DNA of 62,417 bases from Oscillospiraceae bacterium (GCA_016295145.1 JAEDLR010000002.1:1-62417), one strand, 5' to 3'. Counted from the stretch's first letter, positions 44,025-51,932 are shown. The notes: generated from the letters alone by a model not told the origin. Numbers and translations: made by a program.

Positions 44025-45272
44025 TTATAGCACCGTGTGCCAACGCGCCTCAGGCGAAAGGGACGCATCGGAAAGTGTAGCAACATAGTAGCGCAGCACC
44101 AGAACGGCATCGGCGGTATCCAGCACGCCATTGTCATCAATATCGCCGAACCGCTGCATATGCTCGTCCGGTTCGTCAGCGGTACCTGTCAGCTGACTGG
44201 TATACTGCCGCAGCAACAAAATGGCATCGGTCGTATTGACAGCAGAATCGCCGTTGAGATCGCCCAGTTGCTCCCACGCAATCAGCGAAAGCGTCACAGT
44301 ATAGCTGTAGCTGTTCATGCCGTTTGTGGCAATGATTGTTACCGTACCATCGTCAATCGCTGTCAGTTCGCCGTTATCATCCACGGTCGCTATGGTTTCA
44401 TCGCTGCTTGACCATGTAAAGCCGTCGCCCAACTCCGGCAGCTGTAACCGGCCGTTTTGACGATGCACGGAGAATTCTCCTGCGGATACAGGCGGTGTAT
44501 CATTATCTTCACCGGCGGCAAGCGCTTCAAATGTCAAGCCGTACTGGTCGCGGTAGACATCCTCACGGGGCTGCACCACATGAGAGATCACTCTGCCGTA
44601 ACGGGTCAGCACCCGTTCATTAAAATCATCCCATGTATAGGAAGCGATCCGAATCAGGCCCCGGTTGTCGGCGTTGCCTTCCAGAATCGTCAGACCGTCC
44701 TTGTTATATCCCAGCACAATCAGTGAATGCCCTACCGAGCCGTTGTATGTACCGTCCGGCTGATCCGTGGTGCGCAAATAGGCACCGGGCATCACTTTGG
44801 AGGCGGTAAAGGCTCTGTAATCCACCGTCGGGGATTGCCCCATCACCTGCGCGGAATAATCATATCGCTTCGTACCTGCGCCGTGATAGGGCAGATCATC
44901 GAAAAGGGTTGCGTAAACCGCCTGTGCATAGATATAGCACTGCATACCGGTTACATACGAACTGGAATTATAGGCGTAGTATGTTGTGCGGATATCCAAT
45001 GCGGAAGCCACTGCCAGAGAAATCGAAACGGGCGTGCGGTCTGCATCCATTGCAAGGTTAATGTTGCCTGCAAACACAGAATTCATCTGCGCGGTCAGTG
45101 CCTCCGATGCAGTATAGCAGATATCGTACTCCTGCAATCCAATCGCAGGTGTAGCAGGGGTCTCCTCCCCATGAACACAGGGCTGTAACATACGGGCGCA
45201 GCCAAGCATCACAAGGCAGAATGTACACAAAACGACGCGCATCGCCTTGCCGAAAGGATGTAAATGGTGCAT
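44025..45272 (-). CDS. Secreted cysteine-peptidase-like protein with Big2 domain and dockerin
   Basis: 415 residues. An N-terminal signal segment (about 11-34) may carry a lipobox-like Cys25 (VMLGC) but looks more like a normal signal peptide. About 45-240 is a papain-like or C39-like fold: Cys112 in MQCYIYAQAVY, His182 in SVGHSLIVLGY and Asn200/Asp202 in ILEGNADN make a plausible Cys-His-Asn/Asp triad. About 255-335 is an Ig-like Big2 domain (FTWSSSDETIATVDDNGELTAIDDGTVTI). The C-terminus (about 338-415) is a dockerin with two calcium loops (DLNGDSAVNTTDAILLLRQY, DIDDNGVLDTADAVLVLRYY). RBS AAGGAG. Substrate unknown; it may act on scaffold or wall proteins. Confidence 0.88.
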   Translation of the reverse strand: MHHLHPFGKAMRVVLCTFCLVMLGCARMLQPCVHGEETPATPAIGLQEYDICYTASEALTAQMNSVFAGNINLAMDADRTPVSISLAVASALDIRTTYYAYNSSSYVTGMQCYIYAQAVYATLFDDLPYHGAGTKRYDYSAQVMGQSPTVDYRAFTASKVMPGAYLRTTDQPDGTYNGSVGHSLIVLGYNKDGLTILEGNADNRGLIRIASYTWDDFNERVLTRYGRVISHVVQPREDVYRDQYGLTFEALAAGEDNDTPPVSAGEFSVHRQNGRLQLPELGDGFTWSSSDETIATVDDNGELTAIDDGTVTIIATNGMNSYSYTVTLSLIAWEQLGDLNGDSAVNTTDAILLLRQYTSQLTGTADEPDEHMQRFGDIDDNGVLDTADAVLVLRYYVATLSDASLSPEARWHTVL

Positions 45273-45378
45273 TGCGTTTCACTCCTTACGCTTTATGATT
45301 CACAATCAAAAATTTTTGCCGTACTCCGATGCTCCTTTATTCTCTGTTCCCATATATCTTGTGTCTGTGTGTAACCTT

Positions 45379-45407
45379 ATTGTAACATAATCCGATCCGC
45401 TTGTCAA
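45379..45407 (-). promoter_or_regulatory. SigA-type promoter for the dockerin peptidase gene
   Basis: On the minus strand TTGACA (45407-45402), 17-bp spacer, TACAAT (45384-45379). The AT-rich stretch 45408-45668 between this and the trmO promoter holds short palindromes (for example CGATATAATTTCGAT) but no gene I can support. Confidence 0.7.
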
Positions 45408-45668
45408 CCCTTTCACGATATAATTTCGATATGAAACAAACAAAACATTCGTTTCAAAGCGGAATTCGAATCGCCTTGTTCAAGAAACAAAACAATTACA
45501 AATTGGTTACAAATACAAGATGTAATCCTCTGCCCTGTTCTTCAAAACTAGATATTGTGGTTTTTGTGGCATTTCGTAAAAACAGCACATTTCTTGTTAT
45601 CTGTTTTCGTCAAACAGCACATGATTTGCATTGTTTGTTGTGCCGGATACCACGATAGATAAAAAGCC

Positions 45669-45697
45669 GTGACTTCCGGCAAAAACTGTGCTATAAT
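45669..45697 (+). promoter_or_regulatory. SigA-type promoter for trmO
   Basis: GTGACT (45669-45674), 17-bp spacer, perfect TATAAT (45692-45697). The leader to the trmO start is about 110 nt. Confidence 0.65.
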
Positions 45698-45708
45698 GAA
45701 TGCAGTGC

Positions 45709-45763
45709 CGTACAAAGCCGGTGATGCAGATGCGCTGCTCAGCCATCAGGCGTGCTTTGTGCG
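45709..45763 (+). promoter_or_regulatory. Long structured hairpin in the trmO leader
   Basis: CCGTACAAAGC and GCTTTGTGCG pair at the base (about 10 bp with one G-U), followed inside by an internal loop, TGATG/CATCA and GCAG/CTGC. The whole 55-nt hairpin sits right after the predicted transcription start. I know no riboswitch class that matches. Confidence 0.4.
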
Positions 45764-45813
45764 CTGTAACGCTGTAACCCCCAAGCACATCAATCAAAAG
45801 GAGAAATGACGCT

Positions 45814-46491
45814 ATGACCCCCATTGCATATATGCATATGCCCTTTGCAACCAAATTCGGCATTCCGCGGCAAAGCGGATTGGTAAAAGAACTGCGCGGT
45901 GAAATTATCATGGAGCAGGCATTCAGCCGTGCAGAAGCCTTCCGCGGACTGGAACAATTCTCACACATCTGGCTGATATGGGATTTCTCCGAAGCTGCTC
46001 TCCCCAAAGACAAAGAATGGTCGCCTACGGTACGGCCGCCCCGTCTTGGCGGTAACCAGCGCATGGGCGTATTTGCCACACGCTCACCGTTTCGTCCCAA
46101 CAGCATCGGGCTTTCCTGCGTCAGACTGGAAAGCATCTCCCAACGCGAGGGCAGGATCGTACTTTCAGTATCCGGCATTGATCTCATGGACGGCACACCG
46201 ATCTACGATATCAAGCCCTATATCCCCCTTGCAGACTGCCACCCCGAAGCCACCGAGGGCTACACTGCAGAAACCAAACAGCATCTGCTGCAAGTGGATA
46301 TTGCCCCCGATCTGCTTGCGCAACTGCCTGCATCCTATCATAATACGGTCATGGCAATTCTCGCGCAGGACCCCCGTCCCGGATACAGCGATGATGCTGC
46401 GCGCATCTATGGCATTGCCTATGGCGGATATGATATCCGCTTTACGGTAGAGGGCGATATGGTAACGGTCTGCGAAATTGTCAAAGCTTGA
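45814..46491 (+). CDS. trmO: tRNA (N6-threonylcarbamoyladenosine37-N6)-methyltransferase TrmO
   Basis: 225 residues of the UPF0066/TsaA family, which methylates t6A37 in tRNA-Thr using SAM. The hallmark RPPRLGGNQRMGVFATRSPFRPNSIGLS lies near residues 73-98 and DLMDGTPIYDIKPYIP near 129-144. The N-terminal beta-barrel SAM-binding domain and the C-terminal extension are both present. RBS AAAGGAG 10 nt before the ATG. It is followed closely by a metal-regulator gene with its own promoter. Confidence 0.93.
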   Translation: MTPIAYMHMPFATKFGIPRQSGLVKELRGEIIMEQAFSRAEAFRGLEQFSHIWLIWDFSEAALPKDKEWSPTVRPPRLGGNQRMGVFATRSPFRPNSIGLSCVRLESISQREGRIVLSVSGIDLMDGTPIYDIKPYIPLADCHPEATEGYTAETKQHLLQVDIAPDLLAQLPASYHNTVMAILAQDPRPGYSDDAARIYGIAYGGYDIRFTVEGDMVTVCEIVKA

Positions 46492-46516
46492 CAATCGGGG
46501 CGGCATCTGTTATACT
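46488..46516 (+). promoter_or_regulatory. SigA-type promoter for the DtxR-like gene, overlapping the trmO stop
   Basis: Perfect TTGACA (46488-46493), 17-bp spacer, TATACT (46511-46516). The -35 overlaps the trmO stop codon. Confidence 0.75.
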
Positions 46517-46561
46517 GTAAATATGTGTTAAGACCATACTGCGCAGAAAGGTGGCGAAACA

Positions 46562-46930
46562 ATGGCAAAACTCTATGAATCGGGCGAAAATTATCTGGAG
46601 ACAATCCTTATGCTGCGTTCACAGGGTAAATCCGCCCGTTCCATTGATGTCGCAAGGGAACTGGAGGTTTCCAAGCCCAGTGTGAGCCGTGCTGTGGGTA
46701 TTCTGCGTACCGGCGGATTCATTCGCGTGGAGGATGACGGCGAACTGATGCTGACCGAATCGGGTCAGGAGATTGCTGAGCGCATCTATGAGCGGCATCA
46801 GGTGCTGACGGACTGGCTCATTCAAATTGGCGTTTCTGCGGAAACCGCCGCAGCGGATGCCTGCAAGCTGGAGCATCATATCAGTGAGGAATCATTCTGT
46901 TGCCTGAAGCGGCATATTTTAGGGGAATAA
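46562..46930 (+). CDS. DtxR/MntR-family metal-dependent repressor, short form
   Basis: 122 residues: winged helix-turn-helix (about 5-65, SIDVARELEVSKPSVSRAVGIL) and the dimerization domain, with no C-terminal SH3-like domain. Likely metal ligands by alignment are Glu13, His79, Cys101, Glu104 and His105. The ACKLEHH motif has the Cys of DtxR/IdeR where manganese-sensing MntR has Glu, while the residue matching MntR Asp8 is Asn10. This suggests iron rather than manganese, as an inference. The target genes are not in the window. Confidence 0.88.
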   Translation: MAKLYESGENYLETILMLRSQGKSARSIDVARELEVSKPSVSRAVGILRTGGFIRVEDDGELMLTESGQEIAERIYERHQVLTDWLIQIGVSAETAAADACKLEHHISEESFCCLKRHILGE

Positions 46931-46959
46931 CGCCCCCTTTCATATGGGCAGCTACCCCC

Positions 46960-46988
46960 AAGCCCGTCTTTTACGGGGCTTCATTTCC
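46960..46988 (+). terminator. Possible terminator after the DtxR-like gene
   Basis: AAGCCCGT pairs with ACGGGGCTT (one bulged G) across a CTTTT loop, followed by TCATTT. A weak tail, so only moderately likely. Confidence 0.5.
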
Positions 46989-47014
46989 CATAAAACCATG
47001 CAAAGGAGAACATC

Positions 47015-47530
47015 ATGCAGAAGCGATATCTGGAAATCGGCAAAATTGTAACCGTTCATGGCTTAAACGGAACAGTAAAGGTGCAGCCGTGGTGCGATGA
47101 TGCGGATTTCCTGTGCGAATTCGAGGTGCTGTATCGTGGCAAGCAGTCAGTGCCCATGGAAATCGAGCAGGCGCGTGTACAGAAGAACATGGCTTTGATC
47201 AAATTCAAGGGTGTGGATACCGTTGAGCAGGCACAGGCACTGCGCAACACCATCCTCTATATGGACAGAGAAGATGTCGCATTGGAGGAGGGCACCTTCT
47301 TCATTCAGGATTTGCTTGGCTTGCAGGTGTTGGATGTCGACAGCGGCACAGACTACGGCAAAATCGCAGATGTACTGCAAACCGGCGCAAACGATGTCTA
47401 TCTGCTTCGCGATGATACAGGCAAAGAGCGTCTGGTACCGGTGATTCCCGATGTGGTCATTGCCATTGAGCCGGAGCAGGGATTTGTAAAGATCCGGCCG
47501 CTGAAAGGACTGTTTGACGATGCAGATTGA
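47015..47530 (+). CDS. rimM: Ribosome maturation factor RimM
   Basis: 171 residues. It binds S19 and helps 30S maturation. The N-terminal KIVTVHGLNGTVKVQPW and the PRC-barrel part (FIQDLLGLQVLDVDSGTDYGKIADV, VIPDVVIAIEPEQGFVKIRPLKGL) are diagnostic. RBS AAAGGAG. Its 3' end overlaps trmD by 11 bp, the usual rimM-trmD pairing; rpsP and rplS are not next to it. Confidence 0.95.
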   Translation: MQKRYLEIGKIVTVHGLNGTVKVQPWCDDADFLCEFEVLYRGKQSVPMEIEQARVQKNMALIKFKGVDTVEQAQALRNTILYMDREDVALEEGTFFIQDLLGLQVLDVDSGTDYGKIADVLQTGANDVYLLRDDTGKERLVPVIPDVVIAIEPEQGFVKIRPLKGLFDDAD

Positions 47531-48224
47531 GATCGCGACCCTCTTTCCCGAAATGTGTGAAGCGGTACTCTCCGCAAGCATCATCGGCAGAGCCAGAGCA
47601 AAGGGCGCTATCACTGTGCGCTGCCACCAGATTCGTAATTACACCACCGACCGTCACAACCGCGTAGATGATTCGCCTTTTGGCGGCGGTATGGGCATGG
47701 TCATGCAGGCGCAGCCCGTTTACGATTGCTGGAAAGCCGTATGCGCACAACTGGGAAAAAAACCGCATACAATATATCTATCCCCGAAGGGTACTACACT
47801 GACCCAGAAAAAGGTTGTGGCGCTTTCAAAGCTGCCCTCGCTTTTTTTGCTGTGTGGACATTATGAAGGCATAGATCAGCGTGTACTGGATAAAATTGTG
47901 GATGAGGAGATATCCATCGGGGATTATGTAGTCACAGGTGGCGAGCTGCCTGCACTGGTACTGACCGACGCCATTGCCAGAATGTGCAAGGATGTACTTC
48001 CATCAGCGGAATGCTACGAGGAGGAAAGCCATTATGCAGGGCTGCTGGAATACCCCCAGTATACCCGCCCTGAATGTTGGGAGGGCGAAAGCGTTCCACC
48101 GGTGTTACTCAGCGGACATCATAAAAATATTGCACAGTGGAGACACGAACAAAGCCTTGCGATTACCCGCGAACGCCGTCCCGACCTATGGGAGCTTTGG
48201 ATAAAATGTCAAAACGAGGGATGA
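47520..48224 (+). CDS. trmD: tRNA (guanine37-N1)-methyltransferase
   Basis: 234 residues of the SPOUT-fold TrmD, which makes m1G37 and prevents frameshifting. The knot region is visible: IYLSPKGTTLTQKKV, LLCGHYEGIDQRV, EEISIGDYVVTGGELPALVLTDAI. The ATG at 47520 (MQIEIATLFPEM) gives the conserved start; a TTG two codons upstream is in frame. It overlaps rimM. Confidence 0.96.
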   Translation: MQIEIATLFPEMCEAVLSASIIGRARAKGAITVRCHQIRNYTTDRHNRVDDSPFGGGMGMVMQAQPVYDCWKAVCAQLGKKPHTIYLSPKGTTLTQKKVVALSKLPSLFLLCGHYEGIDQRVLDKIVDEEISIGDYVVTGGELPALVLTDAIARMCKDVLPSAECYEEESHYAGLLEYPQYTRPECWEGESVPPVLLSGHHKNIAQWRHEQSLAITRERRPDLWELWIKCQNEG

Positions 48225-48249
48225 CGCTGTGACTTTGTACAAAATCAAT

Positions 48250-48287
48250 TGTTGAAAACTGTGCGGTTTCCACAAGGGTTTTCAACA
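48250..48287. repeat. Perfect inverted repeat after trmD
   Basis: TGTTGAAAAC/GTTTTCAACA (48250-48259 and 48278-48287), with a second internal pair TGTG/CACA (48260-48263 and 48271-48274). There is no T run after it, so it is a poor terminator. It contains GTTTCCACA, one base off a DnaA box. Confidence 0.6.
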
Positions 48288-48312
48288 GTTTGGCTTCGTG
48301 AATATGCCCAAA

Positions 48313-48378
48313 CAAAACCGGAAAGTTTTCGCCCGAATATGGCATTGCGTAGAATTTTTCGGGAAAAGGGCGGTTTTG
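48313..48378. repeat. Second, interrupted inverted repeat between trmD and ptsH
   Basis: CAAAACCG/CGGTTTTG (48313-48320 and 48371-48378) as outer arms and CCCGAA/TTCGGG (48332-48337 and 48358-48363) as inner arms, with an asymmetric internal loop. The whole 66-bp unit can form one large hairpin just upstream of the ptsH promoter. Confidence 0.5.
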
Positions 48379-48391
48379 TGAATAAAACAAG

Positions 48392-48420
48392 TTGACGAGT
48401 CGCGGAATAATCTGTATAAT
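48392..48420 (+). promoter_or_regulatory. SigA-type promoter for ptsH
   Basis: TTGACG (48392-48397), 17-bp spacer, perfect TATAAT (48415-48420). Confidence 0.8.
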
Positions 48421-48426
48421 GGTATC

Positions 48427-48611
48427 AGTGGCTCGCAGCAGACGGCTGTCATGCAGTCCGTCGCGGTGATGTAACACAAGCATACGCTTCTCGCAGATGC
48501 CCTTGTTGTCAGGCAAGCGGCAGTTGCTTTTTGCGCTTGTTTGGCAGCTTACAGCTGAGCCGTTATCATGCCCAAAAGCAATCATATGAAATCATAAAGG
48601 AGAGAAAGTCT
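48427..48611 (+). promoter_or_regulatory. Long structured 5' leader of the HPr gene
   Basis: About 185 nt between promoter and start. Three hairpins are visible: GACGGCTG with CAGTCCGTC (48441-48462), CAAGCG with CGCTTG (48514-48539), and GGCAGCT with AGCTGAGCC (48543-48561). It ends with AAAGGAG before the ATG. No known riboswitch core is recognised. Confidence 0.45.
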
Positions 48612-48884
48612 ATGTGTATTAAAGATGTCATGGTCCAGAATCAGGTGGGTCTGCACGCACGCCCCGCAACGTTCTTCATTCAGAAGGCAAACGAGTTCCG
48701 TTCTGCTATCTGGATTGAGAAGGAAGAGCGCCGCGTAAACGCTAAGAGCCTGTTGGGCATCCTTTCCCTCGGCATCGTCGGCGGCACCGCCATCCGCATT
48801 ATTGCCGACGGTACTGATGAGGAGCAGGCTGTTGCTTCCTTGGTGGAGTTGGTAGACAGCGGCTTCAGCGACGAGAGCCGCTAA
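48612..48884 (+). CDS. ptsH: HPr family phosphocarrier protein
   Basis: 90 residues. His15 in GLHARPATFF is the site phosphorylated by enzyme I, and Ser46 in NAKSLLGILSLG is the regulatory site phosphorylated by HPr kinase in Gram-positives; both are present, so it can serve sugar transport and catabolite control. The C-terminus (SGFSDESR) is slightly longer than usual. No ptsI is adjacent. The frame is open upstream, but this ATG has AAAGGAGAG before it. Confidence 0.93.
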   Translation: MCIKDVMVQNQVGLHARPATFFIQKANEFRSAIWIEKEERRVNAKSLLGILSLGIVGGTAIRIIADGTDEEQAVASLVELVDSGFSDESR

Positions 48885-48968
48885 GTGCATCTTTTATCCG
48901 CAGCGTATTCTCCCACTTGGAGAATTTGGAACGATGTAGCCGTCAGGCAATTCGTCCGCAATGAAATC

Positions 48969-49002
48969 GGGGTGTTTCTGTCAAAAGAAACACCCCTTTT
49001 CT
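48969..49002 (+). terminator. Terminator after ptsH
   Basis: An 11-bp stem GGGGTGTTTCT/AGAAACACCCC (48969-48979 with 48986-48996) followed by TTTTCT. Confidence 0.82.
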
Positions 49003-49034
49003 GATAACAAGCCATGAAGCCATCGGCCTGTTGA

Positions 49035-50243
49035 TTACTCCCCGATGGAATGCTGTGCAATCGTCTGGGCGTACATATTCTCGGCAAAAATGCCGTAGCC
49101 ACGGGTAGGATCGCTGACAAAAACATGCGTCACCGCGCCCACCAGTCTGCCGTTTTGTATGATGGGACTGCCGCTCATACCCTGTACAATGCCGCCGGTG
49201 GTTTCCAGCAGGCGCTCATCGGTAATGTGAATCACCATATTGCGTGTACCCGTATCTGCGCTGTGCAATTCCTCTATCTCAACGCTGTATGCAGAGGGCG
49301 TATCCCCCGAAAGCGTCGTGTAGATTTCCGCAGCGCCACGCTTGACCTCCTGCTTGAACGCCATTGGAACGGTTTGCTTGCCCTCGGGCACTGCCGTCAG
49401 ATATCCAAATACGCCGCGCTCGGTATTGGAAAGCACCGTGCCCCACTCTGCCGCCTCTGCCATGCGCCCTTGCAATGCACCCGGCGCGCCGGCTTTGCCT
49501 GCGGTCACATCGGTGATCTGCACCCCCACAATCTCACCGGTTGCCAATGGAATCTGTTCGCCGGTATCAGTATCGCAGATGGCGTGCCCCAAGCCGCCAA
49601 AGCTGTACGATCCTGCTGCCGTATCGCAGTAGTAGGTCACTGTACCGATGCCTGCGGTGCTGTCGCGTACCCACATACCCGTCTGCCAACAGCAATGCAC
49701 CGCAGAATACTTCGGATGCACAGTGACGGTACGGGTGCTGTCATCACGCAAAAAGGTAACACGCAACGGGTCCCCTGCTGCCGCCGAGATCTGCTTCTGC
49801 AGTGCCTCATTGCTGCGCACGGGCACGCCGTTTACCGCCTGAATCACATCACCCACAGCAATGCCTGCATCCTCCGCAGGGCAGCCTGTACCGTTGCGGT
49901 CAGTCACATCGCATAAAGACACTACCATTGCCCCAGCCATCAGCATACGAATGCCAAAGGGCTCGCCGCCGACATAAACCTCTGCGCGGCGCATGGGCGT
50001 CAGCGACACGGTTTTTACCGGAAAAATGCCAAACAACCGCAGTGTCGCCTCGCTGCTGCCCACTGCTGAAGCAGCCCTGCAAACGGCTGTTACCGGCAGA
50101 ACCGTTTGCAGCTCCAGTGTATCATCGGCGGTATAGTAGTGGTCTGGCAATGCACCTGCGTAATAGCCAATACCGCCGCCCAGCAACACCGCCGCACTGC
50201 AAGCAAGGGCTGCAATTTTTTGTAACCATCGGATCTTTTTCAT
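49035..50243 (-). CDS. spoIVB: SpoIVB peptidase (S55)
   Basis: 402 residues. A forespore-made serine peptidase that activates pro-SigK processing. One N-terminal membrane anchor (about 6-28), a PDZ domain (about 110-190, GTGCPAEDAGIAVGDVIQAVNGVPV) and the S55 catalytic domain with the Ser in GMSGSPIIQNGRLVGAVTHV and the C-terminal DPTRGYGIFAENM. The start at 50243 (MKKIRWLQKIAALAC) is fixed by AAAGGAG 7 nt upstream; the longer frame to 50327 is noncoding. Confidence 0.95.
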   Translation of the reverse strand: MKKIRWLQKIAALACSAAVLLGGGIGYYAGALPDHYYTADDTLELQTVLPVTAVCRAASAVGSSEATLRLFGIFPVKTVSLTPMRRAEVYVGGEPFGIRMLMAGAMVVSLCDVTDRNGTGCPAEDAGIAVGDVIQAVNGVPVRSNEALQKQISAAAGDPLRVTFLRDDSTRTVTVHPKYSAVHCCWQTGMWVRDSTAGIGTVTYYCDTAAGSYSFGGLGHAICDTDTGEQIPLATGEIVGVQITDVTAGKAGAPGALQGRMAEAAEWGTVLSNTERGVFGYLTAVPEGKQTVPMAFKQEVKRGAAEIYTTLSGDTPSAYSVEIEELHSADTGTRNMVIHITDERLLETTGGIVQGMSGSPIIQNGRLVGAVTHVFVSDPTRGYGIFAENMYAQTIAQHSIGE

Positions 50244-50282
50244 GGCAAAACTCCTTTCATGCGGCCTTTGTGCCGATATTGT

Positions 50283-50311
50283 TAGCATGGCTGAAAACCA
50301 TCGCAATTTGC
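50283..50311 (-). promoter_or_regulatory. Candidate SigG/SigF-type promoter for spoIVB
   Basis: On the minus strand GCAAA (50311-50307), 17-bp spacer, CATGCTA (50289-50283), each one mismatch from the forespore consensus GHATR and CATWMTA. The -10 lies about 40 bp from the start codon. SpoIVB is SigG-dependent in Bacillus. Confidence 0.38.
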
Positions 50312-50442
50312 ATAGCAGATTCTCCATGCCCTTTTGCTATGATAACCCAAAACACCGCGTTCACGCATCATCCGCCCCACAGAACTGTTATCATCTGCTA
50401 AATTGCCCTGAATTTTCCAAATCTGCTGAAAAGAGGTTTTTT

Positions 50443-50997
50443 ATGAAGCCGCAAAGCAAATCTCCTGAAAAATCCCATCAACCATTATGGCATACCCTGC
50501 GCATTGTGGGCAATATACTACTGATTGCCACATTGATCGTCTTTCCGCTGTTTCTTTCCTCACTGGTGGCAGCAGGCTGGCTCATCAATGCCGAAAGCTA
50601 CGGTGCGCCGTTTTTCGCCTACGGCGTATGGCTGCTGATTTTTGAAGGCGTGCTGCTGGTTGCAGTGATATTCTATTTCTGCAAACTGGATATGGCAGCC
50701 ATCGTCGGAGCGGTGATATCCTATCTCCCCATGCTGTGGATTACCATGAAAGCCGTTTCCATTGCGGAGGAAAACGGTTGGGCAGGGCAAACCGAAGAAA
50801 GCTTCGGGCGCAACGCCTTTACCGTCTGGCGTGATGGACTCATCGGCAACGCCATACCTGTTGCCCTACTGCTGCTGCTTGCCGTTACACGGTATCTCTC
50901 CTATGATGCAGTGGTGAAACGGCAGCAGAAAAAAGATCGGAAAAAAGAAGAAGAAAATCGGAAAGCCCCGAGCATTCTGGGCGGAGAAACCAAATAG
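50443..50997 (+). CDS. Unknown four-helix membrane protein
   Basis: 184 residues starting MKPQSKSPEKSHQ after GAGG. Hydrophobic segments at about 20-45, 55-80, 83-103 and 133-155 suggest four membrane helices; the tail is basic and charged (KRQQKKDRKKEEENRK). No family recognised. It lies between the divergent spoIVB and spo0A genes, which are usually adjacent, so a sporulation link is possible but unproven. Confidence 0.7.
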   Translation: MKPQSKSPEKSHQPLWHTLRIVGNILLIATLIVFPLFLSSLVAAGWLINAESYGAPFFAYGVWLLIFEGVLLVAVIFYFCKLDMAAIVGAVISYLPMLWITMKAVSIAEENGWAGQTEESFGRNAFTVWRDGLIGNAIPVALLLLLAVTRYLSYDAVVKRQQKKDRKKEEENRKAPSILGGETK

Positions 50998-51118
50998 TTT
51001 TCCACCTCGGCATTTTTCGGCAAGCTTTGACATCCCCTTTCACAGGACAATCGTGCCCTATCGCGGTCTATCTCCCATGATTTGACAAAACTAGTGGAAA
51101 TCCCTCTTTTTTTACCCC

Positions 51119-51147
51119 TTGTCATCGGACACAAAGGGTGATAAAAT
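51119..51147 (+). promoter_or_regulatory. Promoter for spo0A with nearby 0A-box-like motifs
   Basis: TTGTCA (51119-51124), 17-bp spacer, TAAAAT (51142-51147). TTTGACA (reverse complement TGTCAAA, one mismatch from the 0A box TGTCGAA) occurs at 51026-51032 and 51081-51087, which could allow autoregulation. Confidence 0.5.
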
Positions 51148-51176
51148 GGAGATACAAAAACGAAGGAGGTCAAACC

Positions 51177-51932
51177 ATGCAAAAACAAGTCAAGGTTCTG
51201 ATTGGAGATGACACCGCTGAATACGGTGTATCCTGCGCAAGTGTGCTGCGCTCACAGGGAATGTACGCCTATACAAGACCCAAGAACGGAAATACGGTAC
51301 TGGAATCCATTCGCAACGATACCCCCGATGTCGTTGTCATCGACGCGGTGCTGCCCCATATGGATGCCATCGAACTGATGAAAAAAGCAGGCGCAGGGGG
51401 TGCAAAGCGTCCGGCATTTATTGTCACTTCTTCCTATGATAACAGCTTTGTGGAACAGCAGGTGATGCAAAACGGCGCATCCTACTTCATGCTTAAGCCC
51501 TTTGATATGTCAGTACTTGGTGAGCGCATCTCATTGCTGACCGAAAAGCAACCACTGGGTGCCATTCGTACCCGCGCCAAGCAGGATCTCGCCATTACCG
51601 TCACCGACATCATTCATCAGCTTGGCGTGCCTGCCCATATCAAAGGTTACCACTATCTGCGCACTGCCATTGTCAGCTCCTATCACGAGCCTGCACTGCT
51701 CGAAAGCGTTACAAAGCAGCTCTACCCCAGAGTTGCCTCCCAGTACAACACCACACCCTCACGGGTGGAGCGCGCCATACGCCACGCCATCGAGATCGCA
51801 TGGGACAGAGGCAATCTGGATACGCTCAACGCTTTTTTCGGTTACACGGTGAACACCTGCAAGGGCAAACCCACCAACTCAGAGTTCATCGCACTCATTA
51901 CGGATAAGCTTCGGTTGCAGCATACCCACTGA
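51177..51932 (+). CDS. spo0A: Sporulation master regulator Spo0A
   Basis: 251 residues. The receiver domain (about 1-125) has the acidic pair Asp11-Asp12, the phosphorylation site Asp56 in DVVVIDAVLP and the Lys in YFMLKPFD. The C-terminal effector domain (about 145-251) contains the Spo0A DNA-binding motif region HIKGYHYLRTAI, YPRVASQYNTTPSRVERAIRHAIEIAWDRG. RBS GAAGGAGG fixes the ATG at 51177. Together with spoIVB, spoVAD/E and spoVG it shows the lineage keeps the sporulation programme, at least in part. Confidence 0.96.
   Translation: MQKQVKVLIGDDTAEYGVSCASVLRSQGMYAYTRPKNGNTVLESIRNDTPDVVVIDAVLPHMDAIELMKKAGAGGAKRPAFIVTSSYDNSFVEQQVMQNGASYFMLKPFDMSVLGERISLLTEKQPLGAIRTRAKQDLAITVTDIIHQLGVPAHIKGYHYLRTAIVSSYHEPALLESVTKQLYPRVASQYNTTPSRVERAIRHAIEIAWDRGNLDTLNAFFGYTVNTCKGKPTNSEFIALITDKLRLQHTH

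Noticed and set aside
45401..45658. An 85-codon plus-strand frame in the AT-rich gap before trmO
   Set aside because: No ribosome site, no recognisable domain, and it starts inside the promoter of the minus-strand dockerin peptidase gene.
48251..48290. A possible replication origin or DnaA-box cluster
   Set aside because: Only one near-match to the DnaA box (GTTTCCACA) is present and there is no dnaA, dnaN or rpmH nearby.
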